Part shown: in pieces, positions 39,001 to 51,000 of the stretch
Layout of the letters: each line of letters opens with the position of its first letter
Position numbering within the stretch: the first letter of the stretch is position 1
Source of the DNA: Acanthaster planci
Lineage: Eukaryota; Echinodermata; Asteroidea; Valvatida; Acanthasteridae
Length of the DNA: 51,663 nucleotides
Assembly: GCF_001949145.1 (NCBI RefSeq)
Contig: NW_019091726.1
Span: 38,395 to 90,057, forward strand
Direction of reading: 5' to 3'
Position numbers and translations under genes: made by a program
The notes under the pieces: model-generated
Databases searched by the model: none
Seen by the model: the letters and a program-made list of their open reading frames with translations, nothing else
Told to the model about the DNA's origin: nothing

Positions 39001-42000
39001 AAACATCATTAACTATATGTGGAAAGACCTACCACTGTCTTCTAGAAACGGAATGGATGGAAATAAACTCCCCCTCCCTAAACTTCTATTAGCTGCAGGG
39101 GGCATGAAATGGAACCTTCCTGTAGAAATGAAATAGACTGAAATGTATGGAGAAGACTCCATTAGCTTCTTTAAGTAAGAACTACCCAGTACCACCTCCT
39201 TGTCGAAATGGAATACCACATGATTAGAGAAGACTCCATTAGCTTAAAGTAAGAACTACCATCTCCTTGTTGAAATGGAATAAAACGTAATGATTAGACA
39301 AGACTTCATTAGCTTCACTAAGTAAGAACTACCCAGTACCATCTCCTTGTTGAAATGGAATGGAGAGTAATGATTAGACAAGACTCTGTTGGCTTCACTA
39401 AGTAAGAACTACCATCTCCTTGTTGAAATGGAATAAAACGTAATGATTAGACAAGACTTCATTAGCTTCACTAAGTAAGAACTACCACTTCCTTGTTGAA
39501 ATGGAATACTTTAGATATACTAAACGAACTGAATGATCCCAACCCATTTCAAAAATACTTTTAAAAAAATAAGGTTTCTCGAAACTTGAGAATAGTTTAC
39601 ATCATGTTAGTTATTAAACTGAATTACTATTAAGATTTTTAAGGAAGGACAAAATTAAGATTGTGCTTTCTTTATCTAGCCAAATAATTAGTGGCTTTTG
39701 TATGACTGTATTACAATATACAAGAACTGTAGAACATGGCACACTCAATTGAAGCAGAATTAGTCAACGACCAAAGGTAGACAGGTAAACACAGAAGTGA
39801 CGCTGCACCTTTAATAAATTCATACATGTATGTCTCTTTTAAGAAACTTTCTATGTGGGCTCCATGTACATATTTAAACAAGAAAGAGCAAAACCCTTTA
39901 GTCAAGCACATCTTCTTTGGCTGACCTTTGCATGCTTAACGTACATGTATGGTGCAGAACACCTAAAAGTAATTCCACAGTGTATATGGTCTTTCCATGG
40001 GAACTGAGTATGTGATAACAATGCAACAAAGCCTTGTTTACTTTACAGATGGAAGTACATGTATGTACATGTCCGAAAGAGTGTATTATTTGTGTTACTG
40101 ATGAGGTCATTTTAATTCAAGGTCCATGGTTACTTTAATCAGTAATATCCAATCAGTAATATTCAAATCCAAGAAAGTGTGACATTCAACATTCAGGATG
40201 GCAATATTCATATTAAACTACATATGTCATATCATATAAAATAAGAGGTGATATCAAGAATTTATACATGGCCTGTTGTTGCTGCAGACAGTAAGTTTGC
40301 CTGATGTAGCTGCTCATAGCCCTTCACGAGGTGGATCAGTTTTCCATGGTCAGTGGTTAAGCCTTCATCTCTGCCGAACATGGATTGCAGGAGTTTTGTC
40401 AAGTCATGATGACTGCAGAAGAGAATCAAAATCTCTCTTTACAGAGCCCCAAAGTTAAGGTTGTATACATGGAAGACATTCAAATCATTAATTTGGGCGA
40501 TTTACACTAGTGTGCCTCCACAAGTTTGCAGGGAATACGTTAACCCTTCTCAAACGCATATTGGGCTGACAGATTCGTACACTGTGATTGGCCAATGCAT
40601 TGCAAACTCATGGAGGCGCACTATTGTGAAATGCCTGTATTGCCTGAGATGCAGATTTCTTTTTACCCAAATGTTTCAAACATCCTCCAGCCCTCAATTT
40701 TTTTGGGTTTTTGTCAGCCTCAGTACCTGCTTTTGGTGACACTTCTAGTGACAGCTTTGCTTAGATTGTTCCTTAAATTGGCTGGAAGATGGGTTGACAT
40801 GAGTCTCAACAGCTTTCGAGTCTGCCAGAAAGAGTTATAAAACAATGACACGTGGATCAAACTATGAGGTGTACCCTTTGTCTACTTGTTACATTATGTT
40901 TTAAAACAAACCCTGGAGTAGCATAAATTGTACTGAAAAATACTGCCAAACTGGGCCATGTTAATTTTTAATCCAACTATAAGAACTGTATCTTCAGTAA
41001 CAGGATTCTTTGTGTTTAACCACTTTGTGCCGGGGCATTTTTCAACGTTGATGATGCTGGGCCGGCATGACTATCATTTTTTCCGTTTTCAAAATCCTTC
41101 AACAATTCATCATTCCATTTAACAGCCGTTTATAGCCACACGGAGTAACCTTTAGGTACTNNNNNNNNNNNNNNNNNNNNNNNNNNNNNNNNNNNNNNNN
41201 NNNNNNNNNNNNNNNNNNNNNNNNNNNNNNNNNNNNNNNNNNNNNNNNNNNNNNCCGGTGGTAATCCGCTTGCTCTAAATGCCCCAAACCCTGGTATACG
41301 GTTTCGAAATAACGCTGGATTATCACCACTTTTGAGAGTGAAAAATGCCGGTAATGCCCAGCCGCCAGGTCTTTTGTTCGGAATACGGTCTTTTGTTACA
41401 GGGCCCTGTTTCCTTTGTCCGAGTTCGGAGACCCCGGCCACACATATAAACCATAAGGCTCCAATTTCGGAGTCCCCGGCTGGTAGTGGTTAAAGCAGGC
41501 AAATCCTTGATGGGCATTTTGCAAATTCACTTTCATATCTAGAGGGAAAAAAGAGAATTCTTTTAAACCTTAAAATAAACGTAAAATCAACTATAACTCT
41601 GCAGAGACTAAACAAGATAGTAAATTTTACCGTTTTGGGTAAGTTGTTCATGATTTCCACGTCAGCCATATTGAATCCAACCACAGTTGGTTGGAGAATG
41701 CAAGTAACAACTAGATCAAACAAGCTATCTTGCCAAATGGACTTGGGAATAACCTGCAAATAAAAGAAGCAATAGAAATATTCTCATGGACCGATTAACA
41801 ATTTCAGGACTGCAATTTCAAACTATCTTCTCTGGAATATGAAAAACATTTTCCAAAATGTCATTAACAAATTAATGTTAGCATGATGGTGATAAAACTG
41901 GGTGGATAGTATCACGTTTTGTATATATCTCAAGAGCATGTATTACTAGTTCGCAACAACAAGGTGCATGTCACATTTTGAAATTAATGTTTTCATAAAT

Positions 42001-45000
42001 CTTTCTAGAGGAAATTTCACGATCCAAAAATTTGTTCTACCTTAGCAGCCTTTGATGTACATGTAAATACCGAAACAATACTTACCTTGACAGCGTCACT
42101 AGCATAGTTCTCTAAAAGCACAGTCAAGAAATCCCACAGTCTGACAATCACTGTGCACTTCTCTTGGTTATACTCCTCAGACTCTCTGGGAGTAAAGACT
42201 TGGTGAAAGGCAGAAGTCTTAGACCCACCATACTCAATACCACGAGCAGCTCCAGTAATGTCAAGGAGACTCAAGCTGGATAAGAAGTATTGAAGTGACT
42301 GGAAGAGAACTGAGGGTCTTCTTGCTGTAGCTTAAAGGACAGAAAAGGAAACTGGCGATAAAACAGTTAAGGACTTACAAGTGTTCAGGGGCTACATAAA
42401 CCAAATGAAAGATCATTGTTTTGCTAGCCTCTTTGGCTGAAAAAGCACCTAAACTACATAACTCAATGGATGAGAAGACTTCAAAAGTGGGCATTACTCC
42501 CTAACCATCCTGGTTAAATACCGGGTATTGACTTGATAGAAGCTTCGCTTGATCAATGACCGAAGTATTATCCCTCAAACACAAAACTGGGCACTACTCC
42601 CTGACCATCCTTGTTAAATACTTTCTTTTGATGGTGATAGAAGCTTCTCTTGATCAATGACTGAAGTATTATCGCTCAAACACAAAACTGGGCACTACAC
42701 CCTGACCATTGCTATTAAATACTTACATATGTATACAGTTGGTGATGACAGAAATTTCACTTCAGTGGCTAAGGTATAAATCCTCTAACCCAGAAATAGG
42801 TACTACGCCCCAACAATCATTGTTAAATAAGCACCTGTACATGTACATACAACTGGTGGTGACAGAAGCTTCTCTTCATCTTATTATCCCTCAACCAAGA
42901 AATGGGCCCCACTCCCCAACCATCTTTGTTAAATACTCACCTGTATATACGGTTGATTGTGACAGAACTTCCCTTCATCTAATTATCCCTCATCCAAGAA
43001 GTGGGCCCTACTCCCCAACCATCTTTGTTAAATACTCACCTGTATATACGGTTGATTGTGACAGAACCTCTCTTCATCTAATTATCCCTTCACCCAAGAA
43101 ATGGGCCCTACTCCCACAATACTTGTTAAATATTCAAATGTTTATAAAGTTTATGGTGACAGAGCTTCCCTTCATCTAATTATCCCTCCACCCAAGAAAT
43201 GAGCCCTACTCCCCAACCACTCCTGTTAATTACTCACCTGTATATACAACTGATGGTGACAGAAGCTTCCCTTCATCTAATTATCCCTCCACCCAAGAAA
43301 TTAGCCCTACTCCCCAACCATTCTTGTTAATTACTCACCTGTATATACAACTGATGGTGACTGAGGCTTCTCTTTACCTAATTATCCCTCCAACCAAGAA
43401 ATGAGCTCTACTCCCCAACCATTCTTGTTAAATACTCACCTGTATATACAACTGATGGTGACAGAAGTTTCTCTCCAAAGACCCATGTGTAACAGTCCAG
43501 AGCTGCCAGAAGATGGTCAAACCAAGAACAAGCAAGTTTGACAGAGAAAGGCTGACCCATGGTAGACAGGGTGGGATATTTGCTGATACCACTACGGCTT
43601 GCTGCTTTCACTCCACCACCTTCAAATCTGAAATAGGACACAAGCAAGAACTGAGGTAAAGAAACAATGCCCCGACTGCAAGTATACACGCTTGAAATGT
43701 GGGGATGTTAAAAACAGGCAGCAATCCTTCTGCCTAGACTGTAGGCCTGATCTTACTAGCATTTGAGGCTTCTCAGACTCTTGGTTACCATGTTCTTGTG
43801 ATAAGTCACATCCCTACAGTCTGAGTGACTACAGGAAATACATGTAAACATGAACTCATCTCACATTATAAGACATCACACCTGAGCTCATCAAGGAAAG
43901 GACTTTTGTTTGATAAATGGTTTGTCTCTGGCATGAATCAAGAAACAAAATGCAATTTTTCAGACAACACTTCTTGTCAAATGTAAAACAAATGCCACTC
44001 TCACTACAAGAAATTCATTGAAACTGTGAACATTCTCAAGACACAATCTCTACTAGAAGTAACAGGACTTTACCTAGATACAAAATAGTCTGGCCCTTTT
44101 TCTTTCAGCGTGTTCTGCATCCATGTCTGCGGTGTATTGTGACCTGAATAAAATATTTGAAATCTTCTTAAAACAAGGAAATTTGGCTATTTCAGTTTTA
44201 CACTTGTTTTTTTAAATGTTTTTGCCAGTACTGATGTAAATACTTTACTTATGCTTCAAAGACTATACAACAAATTTTTTCCCATATAAAAGAACTCTAT
44301 CAACAAAAATGGGTAGCACTTACAGACTGACTGAACAACATAAATACTGCAGGAGCTTTCATAGAAACAGTGTATTTCATCAGAAAAAATGAGTAGGGGC
44401 ACCTACAAGTATGGTGCCAATTTTAGTACTGTTTGACAGCAGTGTACAAACAAATGCTAGAGATGTGGGGATTAATTCTTACAGAGTGAAAAAAGCTACT
44501 GTCTCTATTAAGTCCCTAATTTAAAGATTTGAAAAATACTACACAAAAACATGCCACAAGTTGTCCCGTCTCTCATGTTCCGGTACATATTCCAGTACCT
44601 GGCAGTAGAGGAGTAATCTTGTAGATAAGTATCATGCACTGATGTCTGCATTCTGTTTGGGCACGCCCACATTGACGAAGCAACCAGATAACAAGCATGC
44701 TGAGTGTAGGACAAACACCTGCAGGAAACTCCCTGTAATGGGAGACGTAGCTTGATTAGGGACAGATGTCTTAACGGGAAGTATACAGTATATGCAACGT
44801 CCAGATAAATACATGAAAAGTTCAGATGCAAAAACAGATAAATTCAAATTGGTCATTGTTTGTAAAAGATGGCTTTTGTTGTTGCTTTCTGGGTCAGACC
44901 TATCAATTCTAAGTGGGGTGCTTCTGAATCTATACACGTCAAGTGAACAGAGGACAAAATTTAAAAATCTATATTTATTCAAAACATTGAAAACATGTTT

Positions 45001-48000
45001 TTTTATTCTATTTGTTGGCCTAAAAAACCAGACAAATCCAGGGAGCAGTTTTTTACAATCCAAAATTGGTTTGAAAGTGCATAAACAAGTTAAAAATGGC
45101 AAGCATTAAGATGGTTATTAAAGATAAATCAATCTACAGAGTTGGATCAACAATCACATTGGTGGATGGGGGGGCTGAGGGGGGCTATAGTCCCCCTCAC
45201 AAATTGCTAAAAAAAGAAAAAAAAAAGAAAAGAAAAAAAAAGGAGAAAACGGAGGGGAGTGCCATAGCCGTAGTAAGTTATTTTTTATATGAATAATTTG
45301 GTTTCTTTGTCTTTTCTCTTTTTTAAAATTTATTATTGAAATTTTTACTTTAGCCCCCCCTTAAAAAATTCTGCATTCGCCTATGAATCATGTGTACGAC
45401 TGGATTGTCTTGGCTTAGATTCTCAACTAGCCAACATTGAAATTGTATCCTCCTTTTTGGATTATACACTTCGGAAATAAGGATGTCGATCATACATTGC
45501 ACAAAAACGCTACCCATGCTAGGACTTTGCTGGGCACTTAAATAAAAAAAATTCATATTAAATCAATCCAGGTATTGACTAGTGCATTGTTCAGACCTCA
45601 GTTGTTCTACAGACAGGAGGAATGGATGGGAATCACTGACTTCAGGATTTGCAGGTCAAGACTCTGTTGCAATCCATTCACGCATGTCAAACAAGAACAA
45701 CATGTTTGGCCTATACTGTCATCAAAAATGTTATGCTGTACTTTGCTGTGCGCGGGTATGTGGAGGGAGGATAAATTGGTGCCTTGTTACTGAATGAAAA
45801 GCACAAGGGAACAATCATGAATCAATCTTGCTGGAGAGGAACGTGACACGAAGGAGGGGAATCATTGTTTGTAAATTTTAACAAAGTCATCAATGTTAGA
45901 TTGGGGTCATAAGTTTAGTCACACTAATCGTATTTTGAAAGTTAAACATTAAGCAGCAAAACTATCAGTCTATACCCCATTTGAAACATTACAAAGACAG
46001 TGGAAAAGATTCAATACTTTGTTCAAATCCCAGTACTGAATCTAATAGATCAGTTTGATTATATTTCACTGGATTGGCAAAGTTTGTTTCAAGCAGTATA
46101 AAAACGGAACATATAGTTTGCTTGCTACAAGAGAAACAAGTTGCTTTAGACCTAAAGAAGATCAAATTAATACAGCTTTGACCTTCTTGGCGAATATTAT
46201 TAAAATCCTTAAAATGTGATAAAACCTTGTACTCAGTGCTTTTACAGTGATGAAAACATCACATGGCCATCACTAAAACCCAATGACCATCAAGCTGAAA
46301 ATGACTGATTACATTTTGAGTCTCAGCAAGCAAACTATCATTCTGAGTCTGACATTGACTGCTCAGTCCTCATCACTGCTCTCCTCAAGGTCCTGTTTAC
46401 CAATGTCATGCTGACCCACATCAGCGAAGGCATCATTTATAGAAGTCGCGGACAGTGTCGGGAGCACCAATCTCATCAATCAGTTTGAGGACGTCATGTT
46501 TCTTGGCAGGCTTCACGCATTTGACCATGGGAGTGACAACTGGCTTGAATTGTCCCCACTTCCTGCCCATCTTGAGAATAGCATGCTCACAGAAGTCACT
46601 GCCATACACCTGCTTGAAGCCGACTTGATCCGAATCAATGCATAGGACCTTGGCGTCACACATCTTGAAGGATCGCTTGGACTTGCAATGGGCTGTTGCT
46701 GCTGCCTTGAAATCATGACACTTCCACTCTGTACCATACACATGTACATTATCATGTTTGGCTAGAATGGCAACGTAATCATCAGGAAGGAGAACCGTAA
46801 TCTGTTTCCTGCTTGATCGTCCCAAAGACCCGATCTGCTGGCAGAAAACTGAAGCCACCATTTTACTGTCCTTGCGGTTCTGGCTTTCTCGCCAGATGTA
46901 AAGATGAGTGTCATCTTTTCCCTGTGGATTTCCTCGGCTGCGGTGATGAACCCGACCAAAAACAGAGGTAGAGCTGCCGCGAATAGAAGGTTTGTCAGAT
47001 TGGGGACTTTGGCAGTACCAGATTCTTCATAATGTCAAAACAAATGGCAATGTTTGACAACCGATCTTTCTTAAAACCTGAAAAATGAAAGGACTAATAA
47101 GAAAAAAGGACAGGTTGAGTTGTATCATAAAAATACAATAACATGTGTGCCATCATTCCATTTGCAGTCTAATATCCACCATAGATATAATTCAGAAATA
47201 TTTGATGGGGGCCTCACCCAAACGTGCAAGATTCAGCAAGGGAAAGGGTCCCCCCAATTTTTTTCAGAAGTACTGAAGCCCTGAAAAGCATCATAACATT
47301 GTCCACTGGTGTACAATCATCGATTTTGACCAGTCTCCCCTCCCAGTATTTAATTATACACAGGGCAAGTTTCCAGAGGAAAAACAGTCAACAAATCAGC
47401 ATGGCCATGGATGTGCGAGTTCCCTTTCAAAATGTTTCAACCCCCCAATAAAAATGACCTTGCTATGCCACTGACTGCAGTCATTTATACTACTGAAATG
47501 TTTAATATAGTTACATTTAGTATGAGATTTGTGCCCAAGGGTATTATACTGGATACTGATGTATAACATACATGTACTTACCGAAAATGCTCAGGAATAA
47601 GGCCTTGCACAATGGCACTTTCTCCTTGTTTACAGTCAAACTTCCCTACATGTAGCTTTCCTCTTGTGAACATCATCTACCTTCCATCGCCTCCGCACAC
47701 ATTTATTGATATCCATGTAAGAAAGCAGGGTGGTATCCTGTTTAACTTTGTCTAGAGTCGCGTAAAGCTGATTATGTGCATAGGTCAGATCTTCATTGAA
47801 GAGGGAAGCTGCCATGCACACATTACGTGCAATATGTGCATTATGTGCACAGGAAATGCATTTTTTTGAGCGGGTAGAATTCCATGGATTGTTCCTCTTT
47901 TTACGCCCAACTGGTGAAATGACCACTGCCTCATCCATATCATCAAAGTCCTCCATTATATGGCCGAATTTTCGATGAAATATGCAGACATTCTAGCGCG

Positions 48001-51000
48001 AAGCGAGCGTGAACACGGGCGCCGCTATCATGAATCACCCGACTAATTTATGGTGCGCTGATTTGATGAATGGAGTCATTGGCTTTTGCTAAAAAAGTAG
48101 ACTAGTGCATGTCGGTTTCCTAAATCAAACACAGAATTCCAATGCATTTTACGTAGGACATGTCGGCATTTGCAACAGAACAGATTTAATGATCAGATAG
48201 AGGGCGCCACACACTATACAATGGTCGTCATGGTTTGTTTTCAGAAAGAATGGTGTTTGTCAGTTTATGCGCATGAACTCTTCACATGTAGCATAGTTAG
48301 AGACAGATGAATGTCTGCAAAAACCCCCTGGAATAAGAGATGACACCAACCTACGTGTATCGGTAGGATTTTTCAGCAATACCTTTATTTTCATGTGTAA
48401 GAGTACATGTGTGTACCATAGGTTACTTTTCTGTGATGAACTTTGCCACATTTAGACATCTGCATGAAGTGGGCAGGTACATAATATATGGGAAACATTA
48501 CAATGTACAACAATGGCTATATGGATGAATGTACTTGAATAAATACTTGCCTGCATGTATCTAAACAAATAGAACATTTTCATTTGTAGTCAGCTTGCAC
48601 ACAATTACATGTAAAAAATTAATGTTTGATTGACAATTTGATACAGTATGGGAAAGGATTAACATAGTTACAATGAAAATTTGCAGGAGGTTCAATGGTT
48701 AAGGATCAAAGAAGACTGAAATGTGAAGGATTATTATTTTATCCAGAAACAGATACTTTAATAAGTAAAACATTGCAAGACTGTCCCCTAAAAAGACAGA
48801 AGAACTTTTTAATATTCACACAACTAAAATAAAATACATGTAATTGGTAACATTTGGATAATGAAAAAGACTACAGAACAGTAGAGAACTGGAATCCAGT
48901 GGACACTATGGACACAACTGGAAGGCCTGGACTCTGCAGATGACCTGGCACTATTGTACCACAGCCATAAAAAAATGTAAGAAGAGATATCAACACTGGT
49001 TGACAACTCCTCACAGGTTAGTCTTAACATCCAAAGGGGGAAAACAAAAATCCTGAACGTTAACAGTACCAGCACCGAACCAGTGGCACTCAACGGGCAC
49101 CCACTGGAGAAAGTTGAGTCTTCCACCTATCTGGGAAGCATCACGGACAGGTTGGGTGGCACTGAAGCAGATGTTAAGGCAAGGACTGGCAAATGAAAGC
49201 AACATTAGCATTCATCCAGCTCAAAAACATCTGGAATTCCAAAGAAATATTCCAGCAAACGAAAAATCAAGCTTTTTCACTCAAATGTGAAGTCTGTGCT
49301 GTTTTACGGTGCTGAGACATGCAGGATGACAAAAAAAACCATAAACAAGGTCTAGATATTCATCAACAGTTGCCTGAGATGAATCCTCAAAATCTACTGG
49401 CCAGGAAAGATCAGCAACACTGACTTATGGAAGAGAACGCAACAATTGCGAGCAGAAAAGAAAATAGGGAAAAAAAGAAGAGCTTGGATTGGGCACACAC
49501 TGAGAAAACCAGTATCAAGTACTGCCAGACAGGTCCTGATGTGAAATCCCCAAAGAGAGAGGAAAAAGAGCCAAGGTGAGAAACACCTGGTGATGGGAAC
49601 TCCGGTCAGATACCACAAAGATGGGTCTCACATGGAGACAGATGGAGGTGAAAGCACAAAAATGAGGGCTTTGGAGGACTCTTGTGGGCAGCCTACACTC
49701 AAGAAGGGGTAATGGGCATAACTAATCAACTAACCTTGTAATACGCAAAGGAGAGTTTTGTGACTCCTACCTTGGAATTCGTCGGATCTTACTCTCTTTG
49801 TTCAGCATATCTGCCTTGACTCTGATGATTCTTTCAAGATGATTCAAGACTTCCACACCGTGCAGTTGAGTTCCTACATTTGAAAGTAAATATGATAAAA
49901 ATTTCACGAAATCTGTGATTTGATTTGACTCTGAAATATTTGCAACAATCTCCACCCTTAAAAAATACCAAAATAAGTATATTAAAGTATCAATGTAAAG
50001 TGATTTTGTACGTTTCCCTCTGTTATTATTTACATTGTAGAAAATAAGATATTTACCTCAATTCCCAAAATACAAGGAAATGATATAGAATGATGATTTA
50101 TTCATTCAATGAACCTTTATTTATACAATTTCTCCTCGATGGAACATAAAACCCAATGTCAATGAACAATAGCTAGGCTGTAATATCTCCAACTTGGCAT
50201 ATAGATTTCAGGTACTTTGAAATCACTGTTAAGCATAACAGGTCTTAATGTAGTATGAAGCTTACCAAGTGATTTGTCATCGTGGTGAGCCAACGCCAAG
50301 CTGTTCACGAAAGTAACCAGGATTTCACAGACAAACTGATCAATCAAAGAATCTTCCTCACTACAAATGAAAAATTAATAACTTGATATTATGATTCACA
50401 TGACATTGACTCAGATCAAGTCAATATTATTATGTTGTGATTTCATGGGTGTGGCTCAAGAAATATTTGAAACAAATTCCACTTCAGGAACACATTTAGT
50501 CTGCAGGTTATGCACTGCTAGCATCTCCATAGTGTCTCAGAGGCTGTTTTTGTTATTCAAATTTAGTTTCAAAGAATGCACAAAAGGTTTACCAGAGTCT
50601 ATCCCAGTGATACCAAAGTTTTGACCTCTGAGGATGCATAAACCTCTATTAAAAGGACCTTATATTGTTCCTCTGACCCAATACATAAACACCGTCACAA
50701 ACATTCTTTGTCATTTTCTGCCACATTTTCTTTCCCTAATTTAAAGATCGCTGACACTTTCTGACAACATTCATTTTAGCATATTGAAACTATTTGCATT
50801 GCAATCACACCCTTCTGTTTCATTACACTATTTCCTTCATCATTTTATCACTATGGTACAATTAGTGGAAATTGATGCTGTTATTTGGAAAGAGTTCTAT
50901 ACATAGATATCACCCGACACTGTGCACAAACCCTTTGCAACTGGTCTGACTAGATTCTAAGTATTTTTAAGCAAACATTTAAATATTTCCCTGCTAAATT

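Noticed and set aside
42709-43179. + strand open frame of 156 codons
   Set aside because: It is an artefact of the 99-101-bp tandem repeat read across several units; the same peptide motif simply recurs.
44792-45109. + strand open frame of 105 codons
   Set aside because: Low-complexity lysine and leucine-rich translation of AT-rich intron with no homology that I recognise.
44143-49771. Apparent loss of the human CGRPQTECRHKS...PLLPG segment
   Set aside because: A first pass found no match in this 5-kb intron. Reading from the acceptor at 44733 gives a complete in-phase exon (E4), so the segment is present.
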